A stretch of 64,000 nt of DNA from CALJFL01 sp047633055 (GTDB lineage Bacteria > Pseudomonadota > Gammaproteobacteria > Pseudomonadales > Halieaceae): positions 1-64,000 of the forward strand of contig JBLIEI010000021.1 of NCBI GenBank assembly GCA_047633055.1, read 5' to 3'. Positions 19,227 to 28,443 of this stretch are shown here, in pieces. A program made the position numbers and the translations under genes. How positions within the stretch are numbered: position 1 is the stretch's first letter; every line of letters starts with the position of its first letter. The notes below the pieces were generated by a model that was given only the letters and a program-made list of their open reading frames with translations, was not told where the DNA came from and did no database searches.

Positions 19227-19837
19227 AGCAGGCCCTCGAGCAGACTGAGAGTTTGGACCTGATCGAACGTTTGCAAAAGCTGGTGCGAGCTAAATACGAC
19301 AGCACCACCGCCATCGAGATGTTGTTGTAATAACCCTTCTATGCCTGCAACTCCAGCCGCGTCGATGGCAGTGAAAGGCTCGTCAAGTAACCACAAAGGG
19401 CTGACAGAAAGGAACAACCGCGCAATATTGACCCGCCGATGCTGGCCCGCCGACAAGGCGTGGCTGGGCGTGTCCTCGTAGCCGCAAAGCCCCACTTGAG
19501 CGAGCGCGTCGTCGATCTCTATATCGCTGGGTTCAGCCGCACCAGCGATATGCCAAGCCAGATTTTCCCTGGGAGACAGCAGTCCTTTGACCGCGCTTTG
19601 ATGACCCAAAAATAGCGGTATCACAGGTCGGAATATATGACCCTCGAAACCATACTGCGACAAGCCCGCCAGAATTCGAAGTAGACTGGTTTTGCCGGCG
19701 CCATTGGCGCCCTCGATCTGAATCAACTGGCTGGGTAAAACTTCAAAAGAAAGACCCTCAAACAGCTGCCTGCCGCCCCGCTCCAATGACAAGTTCTGGG
19801 CACTCAGTAAGGGTTCGGCAGCCGTCTCAGTAAACAT
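19223..19837 (-). CDS. ccmA: Haem exporter ATP-binding protein CcmA
   Basis: ABC ATPase (204 aa) of the CcmAB complex. It has Walker A GANGAGKTSLLRIL, the ABC signature LSAGQHRRVNIARL and Walker B LWLLDEPFTAID. It is the first ccm gene, and its ATG directly follows the ttcA stop (TAG then ATG with no gap). It is therefore probably transcribed from a promoter in front of ttcA or inside ttcA. Confidence 0.94.
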   Translation of the reverse strand: MFTETAAEPLLSAQNLSLERGGRQLFEGLSFEVLPSQLIQIEGANGAGKTSLLRILAGLSQYGFEGHIFRPVIPLFLGHQSAVKGLLSPRENLAWHIAGAAEPSDIEIDDALAQVGLCGYEDTPSHALSAGQHRRVNIARLFLSVSPLWLLDEPFTAIDAAGVAGIEGLLQQHLDGGGAVVFSSHQLLQTFDQVQTLSLLEGLL

Positions 19838-20716
19838 CTAGAGATTAACTGCATTAATTGCGGGCAGGTAAAGGTCTGTATCGACCGTGGCGCGCAGACT
19901 GCCAAACTCGAACAAGTTAAGATCGGCCAATTGTGATGGCGCCACATTGCGTATGCTACGGAATATAGTCTCAGTACGTCCCGGGTACTGCCGCTCCCAT
20001 TCGGCCAGCATTTTTTTGACCTGTACCCGCTGCAGGTTCTCCTGAGAGCCACAAAGATTACAGGGAATTATTGGGAACTCTTTATAGTCGGCATAGGCCA
20101 CGAGGTCTTTCTCCTTGCAGTAAGCCAATGGCCTGATGACCACGTTGTGGGTGTCGTCGCTCAATAATTTAGGGGGCATGGCTTTTAACTTGCCGCTGAA
20201 AAACATATTGAGAAACAGCGTCTCGACTATGTCATCTCTATGGTGACCCAAAGCTATTTTAGTCGCACCTATATCCTGAGCGAAACCATAGAGGCTGCCT
20301 CTGCGTAATCTAGAGCAAAGGCCACAGGTTGTTTTTCCTTCAGGCACCAACTCTTTGACAATGCTGTAAGTATCTTTTTCAAGGATGTAAAACGGCACAC
20401 CAGCCGCTTCAAGGTATGCGGGAAGAACCTCTTCGGGGAAGCCCGGTTGTTTTTGATCGAGATTGACGGCTATCAAGTCAAAACTGACCGGTGCACTGCG
20501 CTGCAGGCTTTGCAGCACATCCAGCATGGCATAAGAGTCCTTGCCTCCGGACAGGCACACCATCACCCGGTCGCCTTCCTCGATCATGTTGTAATCGACT
20601 ATGGCGTTACCGGCATTACGCCGCAGCCGTTTCTGCAATTTATTAAATTCAAATTTTTCTTTACGGGACAGCTCGCGCACAATAGATCTACAGTCAATAA
20701 TTGAGTTGCGCCGCAT
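19838..20716 (-). CDS. ttcA: tRNA 2-thiocytidine biosynthesis protein TtcA
   Basis: Iron-sulfur PP-loop ATPase that thiolates C32 of certain tRNAs. About 292 residues from the ATG at 20716 (MRRNSIIDCRS). It has the PP-loop LSGGKDSYAML (56-66), the cluster cysteines in TCGLCSRLRRG and the zinc/cluster-type motif PCNLCGSQENLQR. An in-frame upstream start at 20824 would add 36 residues with no family resemblance and would run into the mdh promoter region, so I rejected it. The stop abuts ccmA. Confidence 0.94.
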   Translation of the reverse strand: MRRNSIIDCRSIVRELSRKEKFEFNKLQKRLRRNAGNAIVDYNMIEEGDRVMVCLSGGKDSYAMLDVLQSLQRSAPVSFDLIAVNLDQKQPGFPEEVLPAYLEAAGVPFYILEKDTYSIVKELVPEGKTTCGLCSRLRRGSLYGFAQDIGATKIALGHHRDDIVETLFLNMFFSGKLKAMPPKLLSDDTHNVVIRPLAYCKEKDLVAYADYKEFPIIPCNLCGSQENLQRVQVKKMLAEWERQYPGRTETIFRSIRNVAPSQLADLNLFEFGSLRATVDTDLYLPAINAVNL

Positions 20717-20843
20717 TTTACAGGTCCTCCCGATAGTGAGTCCAGCGCAGTGACTGGGTTGTGGGATGTCTGCGGCTTGTATTTTAGTCAATTTGCCACG
20801 ACAATGTTGGCCGCAAAACATCACCTACCTGAAAGGACTATTG

Positions 20844-21824
20844 ATGAAACAACCTGTTCGTGTAACCGTTACCGGCGCAGCTGGCCAGATAGGCTATGCT
20901 CTGCTCTTTCGTATCGCCTCCGGCCACATGCTGGGTAATGATCAACCTGTGGTCCTGCAATTACTGGATATTACCCCCGCCATGGAAGCTCTCAAAGGTG
21001 TCGCCATGGAGCTGGACGACTGCGCTTTCCCTCTGCTCGCAGGCGTCGTATGCACAGACGACCCCAGTATAGGCTTCAAAGATACTGACTACGCTCTTCT
21101 GGTTGGTGCTCGTCCACGCGGCCCTGGTATGGAGCGCAAAGATTTGCTGGAGGCGAATGCGGCCATTTTTTCGGTACAGGGTAAAGCTATCAACGATAAC
21201 GCCAGCAAAGACATAAAAGTACTGGTTGTCGGCAACCCCGCCAATACCAATGCCTTAATAACACAACGCAACGCACCCGACATCGATCCACGCAACTTTA
21301 CTGCCATGATGCGACTTGACCATAATCGCGCCAAGAGCCAAATGGCGCAGAAGACGGGCAAGACAGTGAACGACGTCACCAATATGACCATTTGGGGCAA
21401 CCACTCGGCCACACAGTATCCCGATCTGTTCAATGCCAAGGTGAGCGGCGAAGCTGCCGTGGGCCTGGTAGACCAGGATTACTACGAGAATGATTTCATT
21501 CCCACGGTCCAGCAGCGCGGTGCAGCCATCATCAAAGCGCGGGGCGCCTCTTCTGCAGCCTCAGCCGCTAACGCCGCTATCGACCATATGAACAACTGGG
21601 CTCTGGGCACGGAAGGCGATGACTGGGTTTCCATGGGTGTTTATTCCGATGGCTCCTACGGTATTACGGCAGGTTTGATCTACTCATTCCCCTGCAGGTG
21701 TACCGATGGCGACTGGAGTATTGTTCAGGGTCTTGAGGTAGGCGAGTTTAGTCAGACCAAAATGGCCGCTACCGCGCAAGAACTGACTGAAGAGCGGGAC
21801 GCGGTCCAGCACTTGCTGCCATAG
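20844..21824 (+). CDS. mdh: NAD-dependent malate dehydrogenase
   Basis: TCA-cycle enzyme that oxidises malate to oxaloacetate. 326 residues, the length of the cytosolic-type/proteobacterial 326-aa MDH family. It has the NAD-binding GAAGQIGYALLFRIASG (about 11-27), the substrate Arg region VGARPRGPGMERKDLL, and the catalytic His in MTIWGNHSATQYPD. The ATG at 20844 has a good ribosome-binding site (AAAGGA, 7 bases upstream); an upstream in-frame start at 20766 looks spurious. Divergent from ttcA. Confidence 0.96.
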   Translation: MKQPVRVTVTGAAGQIGYALLFRIASGHMLGNDQPVVLQLLDITPAMEALKGVAMELDDCAFPLLAGVVCTDDPSIGFKDTDYALLVGARPRGPGMERKDLLEANAAIFSVQGKAINDNASKDIKVLVVGNPANTNALITQRNAPDIDPRNFTAMMRLDHNRAKSQMAQKTGKTVNDVTNMTIWGNHSATQYPDLFNAKVSGEAAVGLVDQDYYENDFIPTVQQRGAAIIKARGASSAASAANAAIDHMNNWALGTEGDDWVSMGVYSDGSYGITAGLIYSFPCRCTDGDWSIVQGLEVGEFSQTKMAATAQELTEERDAVQHLLP

Positions 21825-21842
21825 AAGGATACGCGCCGGATT

Positions 21843-22466
21843 GTGAGTGATGTAACAACTCCAAAAAGCTACCACCACGGCAACTTACGCGCTGAACTGC
21901 TCGAGACCGCAATAGAGCAGCTGCGCGAGCTGGGCACAGACGATCTGAGCCTGAGAGCCCTGGCCCGCGCTATCGGCGTTTCCCAAACTGCACCTTATCG
22001 GCATTTTGCTGATAAGGGCGACTTGCTTGTCGCCATGGCCAGCCGCGGTTATCGCAATCTCTTGGTTAACCTGCGAGAAGCAGGCAAGGCCTCAGGCGAT
22101 TGTCCCCGTGAACAGCTTATTGCGTTTGCCCACGCCTACGTGGATTACGCCGGAACCCACCCACAGTTATTCAAGCTGATGTTTGGACCGATGGTGCAAC
22201 CCACCCGCAATCACCCTGAATTACGCGAGGTCAGTCGCGAAACCATTTTATTGGTGCAGCAGATCCTGGCCCAAGGTATTCGCGAGGGACTGTTTATGGA
22301 CCAGAACGTTGTTTATCTGGCCAATGCTGCCTGGGCAGGCATTCATGGCCTGGCCACGCTCCGGGTTGATGCACCTGAACTGTTTGAGCGTCATATCGAT
22401 CTGCAGCGACAGGTTAATACTGGGGTGCAGACATTTTTAGCCGGGATTAGCTTTCCAAGCTCGTAA
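21843..22466 (+). CDS. TetR/AcrR-family transcriptional regulator
   Basis: 207 residues from a GTG start. The N-terminal TetR helix-turn-helix is clear (ELLETAIEQLRELG, LSLRALARAIGVSQTAPYRHFADKGDLL; about 17-62). The C-terminal ligand domain resembles the WHG-type family (AYVDYAGTHPQLFKLMFGP). It starts 18 bp after mdh and may be co-transcribed. The target is unknown; the alkylsulfatase gene that follows convergently is one candidate, by position only. Confidence 0.85.
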   Translation: MSDVTTPKSYHHGNLRAELLETAIEQLRELGTDDLSLRALARAIGVSQTAPYRHFADKGDLLVAMASRGYRNLLVNLREAGKASGDCPREQLIAFAHAYVDYAGTHPQLFKLMFGPMVQPTRNHPELREVSRETILLVQQILAQGIREGLFMDQNVVYLANAAWAGIHGLATLRVDAPELFERHIDLQRQVNTGVQTFLAGISFPSS

Positions 22467-22560
22467 TACCTCGAAACTGGGCGATATCGGCCAGGCAATA
22501 TAGCTGCAGCGCCGCGCTGTTAGTCAACAACTTTCGCTTGACTCTAGACGACAATGTGCG

Positions 22561-24561
22561 TTAAGGCGTTACGATATTAAAGACTGGGTCTGCTGGGTCG
22601 AACAATGAGAAAAAACCAGCCAAAGCTAACTTGCCGTCTGGGACTGACAGGTCTTCTGAACGCAGAGCGTCAATCAGAGAAACCTCCTTAGTTAAGAGCG
22701 CTAAAAACAGTGCTCGAGTAATCACCAGAGTGGCATCCGCAGTGTTTTGTGCAGGCGCCAGTCGGTAGTGCATGACTGAGTTGCCAATCGACAAGACGAA
22801 ATGTTCACCGGTATCGGTCATTTCCATATTGATGGTGTATTCCTTAGCATCGGCCCTCTCACCATTCAGTGAAGCGGCCATAGCGTCAAAAAACAGGCCT
22901 GTAGGCACTCGCTCGATAATGCCGGCTGCATCGCGGGTAGCGGCACCGGTCTCTGGAGGACCGTTGCGCAGTTCGTACGCACCGGTGAGATAGATATCGC
23001 GCCACGGTCCGGATTCCGCCTGGTAGCCCAATTGATCATAGGCGCTGGCGAGCAATAGCCGAGCATCCACATGATCAGGTTTGGCAAAGACCACGTGATT
23101 TACAATCTCTGCAACCCAGCGATAATCGCCGTCATCGTAAGATGTCTGAGCGCTGGCCAGTACCGCATCGGCACCACCCATGAGTTCAACATAACGCTGA
23201 GCAGCCGCCTGTGGTGGATGCGGGTTAAAGTTGGCGGGGTTGCCGTCATACCAACCGAAATAACCCTGATAGACGGCCTTACTGTTGTGACTGAGGGTCC
23301 CGTAATAGCCACGACTGGAATACACATCCTTGAGTGTTGATGGCAAGGCGAGCTGTTCGGCAATTTCTCTGGGGGTGGCGCCTTCGTTGGCCAGTCTAAG
23401 GGTCTGATCGTGAATAAATTTATACGTGTCTCGCTGCTGCTTCAGGAAGGTCACAATCTCCTGATTACCCCAGACCGGCCAATGATGGCTGGCGAAGTAC
23501 ACCTCAGCTTCGCTGCCAAATAGATTCAGAGCCTCGTCGATGAAACCGCTCCAGGCGTGCGCATCTCTTACCTTGGCGCCACGCGGGGTGTATACGTTAT
23601 GCATGTTGCGCGAGACCATCTCGGCACCACAAAACGCTTTGTGTTCTGGCAAATAAAAGGTCAACTCCGCAGGCGCTTCTGAACCCCCTGCGTTCTGGAA
23701 AACCATTCTGACGCCGTCTACCGTCAGTTCCTGACCGGTTTCGGAAATGATGTCTGTAGGCTCCAATATACTGACACCACCTGAGCGAGCGGGCTCTTTG
23801 CCCAGGCCCGTGTCGATGTGTCCCCGTGGGCTGACTGGCAGGTTCCTGCCGAACATAAAGACTGCCCGGCGCTGCATAACTGTGCCGGCCATAATGTTCT
23901 CGCTAACCGATTCTTCTATAAAGCCAACGGGTGCGATCACGCGAAGTGTTTGCCTTTCCACCTCGGTAACGGCGCCGTCTATGCCGCCGAAGTGATCGAT
24001 ATGACTGTGTGTAAAGACTACCGCGATCACTTTTTTATTCCCCAGATGCTCGCGGGCAAATGCGATGGCGGCTCTCGCGTTAGGTTCAGTGGTCAATGGA
24101 TCGACAATAATCCAGCCATTGTCACTATCGATCAATGTCAGGTTAGCCAGATCAAAGCCGCGTAGCTGATGGATTCCGGGGCTAACTTCGAACAGACCGT
24201 GGATACCATTCAGTTGGGCCTGACGCCAGAGACTGGGATTGACCGAACCTGGCGCATCGCCTTGAATAAAATCATAGGCCTGTTGATCCCATGAAATCGA
24301 ACCGTCGGCCGCGGTAATTTTTAGGTTTTGCGGGGCGGCAATTAATCCCCTTCGGGCTTGGCCAAAGTCGCGGTCGTCGACTGGCATAGCGGCAGCAATG
24401 AGAGCCTGAGCGGCCAGAGTATGCGCCGTTGGTGCCACATGCCCGGCATCATCAGAGTCTACGGACCTCAGCACAGTTGATGTGTTATCGCTGCAGGCGA
24501 GTAGTGAAAGAGCGAGGCTCAGACAGGACACGCCGAGAACAACAGATCGAAAAATAGCCAC
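22561..24561 (-). CDS. SdsA1-type alkylsulfatase lipoprotein (metallo-beta-lactamase fold, type III sulfatase)
   Basis: 666 residues. A lipoprotein signal ends in SLLAC (C23). The metallo-beta-lactamase core carries the zinc motif VVFTHSHIDHFGG (near 180) and further ligands in CGAEMVSRNMHN and FASHHWPVWGN. The middle alkylsulfatase dimerisation region (TLRLANEGATPREIAEQL) and a C-terminal SCP2-like domain follow. Family members hydrolyse primary alkyl sulfates such as dodecyl sulfate, allowing surfactants to serve as a sulfur or carbon source. Lipid anchoring would put the enzyme in the periplasm or outer membrane. No transporter is adjacent. Confidence 0.88.
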   Translation of the reverse strand: MAIFRSVVLGVSCLSLALSLLACSDNTSTVLRSVDSDDAGHVAPTAHTLAAQALIAAAMPVDDRDFGQARRGLIAAPQNLKITAADGSISWDQQAYDFIQGDAPGSVNPSLWRQAQLNGIHGLFEVSPGIHQLRGFDLANLTLIDSDNGWIIVDPLTTEPNARAAIAFAREHLGNKKVIAVVFTHSHIDHFGGIDGAVTEVERQTLRVIAPVGFIEESVSENIMAGTVMQRRAVFMFGRNLPVSPRGHIDTGLGKEPARSGGVSILEPTDIISETGQELTVDGVRMVFQNAGGSEAPAELTFYLPEHKAFCGAEMVSRNMHNVYTPRGAKVRDAHAWSGFIDEALNLFGSEAEVYFASHHWPVWGNQEIVTFLKQQRDTYKFIHDQTLRLANEGATPREIAEQLALPSTLKDVYSSRGYYGTLSHNSKAVYQGYFGWYDGNPANFNPHPPQAAAQRYVELMGGADAVLASAQTSYDDGDYRWVAEIVNHVVFAKPDHVDARLLLASAYDQLGYQAESGPWRDIYLTGAYELRNGPPETGAATRDAAGIIERVPTGLFFDAMAASLNGERADAKEYTINMEMTDTGEHFVLSIGNSVMHYRLAPAQNTADATLVITRALFLALLTKEVSLIDALRSEDLSVPDGKLALAGFFSLFDPADPVFNIVTP

Positions 24562-24636
24562 GCATTTACTCCAGAGGATTTAAAGCGCGAGTTTAGCCGG
24601 TAATCCACCAATACAACAGGACCCGTGCCACAAACG

Positions 24637-27111
24637 TTAGAGCTCTCGAAGCAGCGCAATCGGAGGGCTGGAGACAACCTGACGACAGGAATAGACACCG
24701 AGACCCGCAATAATGACCATGCCCGAAATAATGCCCAATGGCCAGATCCAGGGAGACGGTGAATAACTCATATCCATCACCCATTCTTGCAAGATAAAAA
24801 CGGATATTTCCGCTGCCACCGTTGCCAGCAAACCGGCAAACAAGCCGAGTGTCGCAAATTCTATCAACAGACCCCCGAGGATCAGATTACGTCGCGCACC
24901 CAGAGCTCGCAAAATCGCGCTTTCGTGCATCCGGGCATCGACACTGGCTTGTACACCAGCAATCAACACCAGACCGCCTGCAGCCATAATAACCAGCAAT
25001 ACAAGCTCAATTGCGGCAGACACTTGATTCACAATCGATCGCACCTGCTCGATGACAACATCCATTTCAATCACCGTTACGGTTGGAAAGCTGCGAATAA
25101 AGTGATTGAGGAAACTTTTATTTTCAGCGTCCAGGTGAAAGCTGGTCATGAAAGTGGCGGGGAATTTGGCGAGTGCCTTTGGCGGTGCTACAAACCAAAA
25201 GTTAGGCCTGAAAGATTGCCAGTCGAGATCGCGAATACTGGCAATTTCCGCTTCAAAGGGTTGCGAACCTATCAGGAACCCAAGCCTATCCCCCACGGTG
25301 ACATCAATGCGTTCAGCGTAGTCGCGCTCGATGGACACCAGGTCTTCTGAGGTGTCTTCATCCCACCATTCGCCGATCACTAGCGTATTCCCCTCTGGCA
25401 GTCGCTCCGACCAGGTAATGTTAGACTCACGCTGCCTGCGTGCCTGTTCTTTGTCTTCGGTCTTTTCAAGCGCCTCCCCATTTACCGACATAAGGCGTAT
25501 CCGAATCATCGGGTACAGGGCTTCGCTGGTGATGCCTTCTTCGCGCAGTAATTGGTCGACGCCCTGCACGTCATCCGGGCCGATATTAAGCATGAAGTGA
25601 TTGGGCGTATCAGGGGGCAGCTGGGTTTGCCACTCATCAACAAGTGATGTCCTTATCAGCACCATCACCAACAACAACATTATCGCCATCGCAAAAATAA
25701 CGACCTGCATAGCATTGGCATTACCACGGCGCTGCAATCCCGCCAACGCCAACCGCCAAATACTGCCAGCGCTCATACCCAGCAGTCTGCCACCACGCAA
25801 CAGCGTCAGTGCCAATGCCATACCAAGCGCAACGGTTATAGCCAGCCCCGCCAAAACGGCAAAGGTGAGCTTCAAGTTCTGACTGTAAACAAGCATTAAC
25901 AAGGTAACGGCAATCAGGCCTACCGCATAATCGCCCATCGTTCGGCTAGCTTCGGTGGGCATATCTCTGCGCAGCACGCGCAATGGACTCGCCAGGCTCA
26001 ACCGACGCAACGGCGGCCAGGCGAAACACAACAGACAGGTCAGGGAAGTGGCGGCACCAATCGCGTAGGGACGTATCCCTGAGGGGCCGGGTTGAACCGG
26101 CATCTGATCGGTAAACAAGGCGAAAAACAGGGCCTGCATGCCCCAGCCTGCGAGACAACCGAGACCTGTCGCTAGCGCCCCCAACAGCAATAGGCTACTG
26201 CCGTAAAGGCGGGTCACCGCACCTGATGTCGCGCCCAGACTTTTCATGATGGCCACATAATCATTATGGCGTTCGCTGAAGCGCCTTGCAGCCAGAGCTA
26301 TAGCCACTCCGGCGAGCACGACGCCGAGACTGCCGGCAAGTAACAAAAAGCTTTCAGCCCGAGCCAAAGCGCTGCCAATACCTGGCTGCCCCTGGTTAAC
26401 ATCGATCAGCGTCTGGTTGTCTTTAAGCTGTGGTTCCAGCCATTTTACAAACGTCGACAGGTCGTTTTCAGCGCCAGCATATAGCTGACGAAATTCGACC
26501 CGGCTACCCGGTTGCACCACGCCTGTCGTAGCAATATCGTCGTAGTGCATCAACACACGAGGCCCATACCCCATAAAAGAGGCCGATTGGTCTGGCTCGG
26601 TGCGCGCAGCGGCCATCACAGTGAACTTGGCGTCACCGACACCGATGGTATCGCCAATAGCAACATCCAGTAGCGCAAATAAACGTGAATCCAGCCAAAC
26701 GTTGCCGGGACTCGGGCCTTGAGTACCCGCTAGTGCAGCACCAAAGGGTTGCTCGCTGTAACTTAGGTTGCCACGCAAAGGATAATCGTTGCTTACCGCC
26801 TTGACTGAAGCCAGCACCATTGCCTCATCACCGGCAAATACCATCGACGGAAAAGTCAGCGTTCTCGCGTATTGAAGATGAGTGTTGTCGGCCTGCTGCA
26901 ACCAGTCTGCGGGCATGTCTGTACTACTTCGAATCACCCGATCCGCGGCGAGAAAACGATGGCTTTCCTGCTCCAGCGCACTTTGTAGCCGAGTCGTAAA
27001 GGCACTAATGCCAGAAACTACCGCGACTGCCAATACCAGAGCCGCCACCAGAACACCCAACTCGCCTCCCCGCCAATCCCGAGCCAGCATACGACCAGCC
27101 GTTATAGACAC
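24637..27111 (-). CDS. ybbP: ABC transporter permease, YbbP-like (FtsX/MacB-type)
   Basis: 824-residue inner-membrane protein with the double FtsX layout: an N-terminal helix (LVAALVLAVAVVSGISAF), a large periplasmic domain, helix clusters around 265-430 and 470-490, a second periplasmic domain, and C-terminal helices (from about 690) with LRALGARRNLILGGLLIEF. Encoded 2 bp after its ATPase. Such pairs are usually mechanotransmission systems or lipid/lipoprotein-related exporters rather than importers; the true substrate is unknown. Context with ybbA and tesA matches the conserved E. coli-type locus. Confidence 0.88.
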   Translation of the reverse strand: MSITAGRMLARDWRGGELGVLVAALVLAVAVVSGISAFTTRLQSALEQESHRFLAADRVIRSSTDMPADWLQQADNTHLQYARTLTFPSMVFAGDEAMVLASVKAVSNDYPLRGNLSYSEQPFGAALAGTQGPSPGNVWLDSRLFALLDVAIGDTIGVGDAKFTVMAAARTEPDQSASFMGYGPRVLMHYDDIATTGVVQPGSRVEFRQLYAGAENDLSTFVKWLEPQLKDNQTLIDVNQGQPGIGSALARAESFLLLAGSLGVVLAGVAIALAARRFSERHNDYVAIMKSLGATSGAVTRLYGSSLLLLGALATGLGCLAGWGMQALFFALFTDQMPVQPGPSGIRPYAIGAATSLTCLLCFAWPPLRRLSLASPLRVLRRDMPTEASRTMGDYAVGLIAVTLLMLVYSQNLKLTFAVLAGLAITVALGMALALTLLRGGRLLGMSAGSIWRLALAGLQRRGNANAMQVVIFAMAIMLLLVMVLIRTSLVDEWQTQLPPDTPNHFMLNIGPDDVQGVDQLLREEGITSEALYPMIRIRLMSVNGEALEKTEDKEQARRQRESNITWSERLPEGNTLVIGEWWDEDTSEDLVSIERDYAERIDVTVGDRLGFLIGSQPFEAEIASIRDLDWQSFRPNFWFVAPPKALAKFPATFMTSFHLDAENKSFLNHFIRSFPTVTVIEMDVVIEQVRSIVNQVSAAIELVLLVIMAAGGLVLIAGVQASVDARMHESAILRALGARRNLILGGLLIEFATLGLFAGLLATVAAEISVFILQEWVMDMSYSPSPWIWPLGIISGMVIIAGLGVYSCRQVVSSPPIALLREL

Positions 27112-27113
27112 CG

Positions 27114-27779
27114 CTATTCCCCTGCTACGAGCGCGCCAGCATCAAGATGCAGACGCCGTTCACATAAATCGGCGAGGCCTTTGTCGTGAGTGACCAAGAC
27201 CAGCGTGGCGCCCTGCTCGCGGTTGAGCTCAAATAAGATATCGATAATATGACTGCCGGTGCGTGAATCGAGATTACCAGTGGGCTCATCAGCAAATAGA
27301 ATCGCCGGCCTTGCGGCAAACGCTCTGGCAATGGCAACGCGCTGCTGCTCCCCACCCGACATCTGTCGGGGATAGTGGTGTATACGATCCTGCAGTTCGA
27401 CTCGCTCTAAAAAGTGTTCAGCTTGCTCTCTGGCATCAGACTGACGACTCAATTCCAGAGGCAACATCACGTTTTCCAGGGCCGTCAAAGCCGGTAACAG
27501 CTGAAAGGATTGAAAAACAAAACCTGTTTCTCGACCACGGAAGAGTGCTCTACCGTCTTCATCCAATTGGCTGAGATCAGTATCCCCCACGATTACTCTG
27601 CCTTCGCTGGGCTCGTCCAGTCCCGCCAGCAAGCCCAGCAGGGTCGATTTACCCGAACCGGAGGCACCAACGATGGCGACGGACTCACCTGACTTGATTT
27701 CCAGGTTAATCCCTTTCAGTATCACCAGCTCGCTCCCCGCCATGGGGACACGCTTCAGGAGATTTACGGCTTTGATCAT
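27114..27779 (-). CDS. ybbA: ABC transporter ATP-binding protein YbbA
   Basis: 221-residue ATPase of the LolD/MacB class. It has Walker A GASGSGKSTLLGLLAG, Q-loop VFQSFQLLP, signature MSGGEQQRVAIARA, Walker B ILFADEPTGNLD and the H-loop His in LVLVTHDKG. Paired with the downstream permease. The ATG (positions 27779-27777) overlaps the ATG of divergent tesA. The ribosome-binding site (AAAGGT) therefore lies within the first codons of tesA on the other strand. Confidence 0.93.
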   Translation of the reverse strand: MIKAVNLLKRVPMAGSELVILKGINLEIKSGESVAIVGASGSGKSTLLGLLAGLDEPSEGRVIVGDTDLSQLDEDGRALFRGRETGFVFQSFQLLPALTALENVMLPLELSRQSDAREQAEHFLERVELQDRIHHYPRQMSGGEQQRVAIARAFAARPAILFADEPTGNLDSRTGSHIIDILFELNREQGATLVLVTHDKGLADLCERRLHLDAGALVAGE

Positions 27780-28416
27780 GCAACATTACCTTTACGGGTT
27801 TTTACGTCTTCGAGTCAGCATTGGATTGTTGCTGCTTATACTGCTGTGCCCTTACGCCAGTCGCGCCAACAGCGGCACCGTTCTTGTTTTGGGGGATAGC
27901 ATCAGTGCCGCCTATGGTATGTCTTTGGAACAGGGATGGGTAAGCCTCTTGGCAGAAAAATTACAAAAGGTTCATCCTGAGTACCGCGTGATCAACGCCA
28001 GCATCAGCGGCGAGACTTCGGCCGGCGGGCTCAGGCGACTGCCCCAACTCCTGGCCGAGCACATACCATCGATTGTCGTCGTGGAGCTTGGTGGAAATGA
28101 TGGCCTGCGCGGCTATCCCATCGGCAAGCTTCGAGAGGACCTGACGAACATAGTGACTCTAGCGCAGCAAAACGGTGCCCGCGTACTGTTGTTGCCCATG
28201 GAAATTCCACCGAATTACGGCTCGCGCTATACCGGCAGTTTCCGCGACTCCTTTCCTGTGGTCGCCGCGGAAACCGGAAGCATTCTGGGCCCCTTTCCAC
28301 TGGTTGACGTCGCTACTGAACCCCAATTGATGCAAGCAGATGGGATCCACCCCACAGTGGCTGCGCAATCCATTCTACTGGATACCATTTATCCGGCGCT
28401 GGTGGAGATGCTGTAG
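27778..28416 (+). CDS. tesA: Periplasmic GDSL esterase / thioesterase I TesA
   Basis: SGNH hydrolase (212 aa) with a signal peptide (about 1-30, SIGLLLLILLCPYASRANS). It has block I VLVLGDSISAAYG with nucleophile S41, block II ASISGETSAGG, block III ELGGNDGLRG, and the catalytic DGIHPT near the C-terminus. It hydrolyses acyl-CoA, lysophospholipid or aryl esters in the periplasm. A longer ORF from 27673 would run back through ybbA and lacks family similarity; I took the ATG at 27778, which shares two bases with the ybbA start codon. Confidence 0.93.
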   Translation: MQHYLYGFLRLRVSIGLLLLILLCPYASRANSGTVLVLGDSISAAYGMSLEQGWVSLLAEKLQKVHPEYRVINASISGETSAGGLRRLPQLLAEHIPSIVVVELGGNDGLRGYPIGKLREDLTNIVTLAQQNGARVLLLPMEIPPNYGSRYTGSFRDSFPVVAAETGSILGPFPLVDVATEPQLMQADGIHPTVAAQSILLDTIYPALVEML

Positions 28417-28443
28417 CGTGGCGAAATTAAATTGATTGCGGGC

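Noticed and set aside
24637..27779. MacB-type macrolide exporter
   Set aside because: There is no MacA-like membrane fusion protein, and the ATPase/permease pair next to tesA matches the YbbA/YbbP locus instead.
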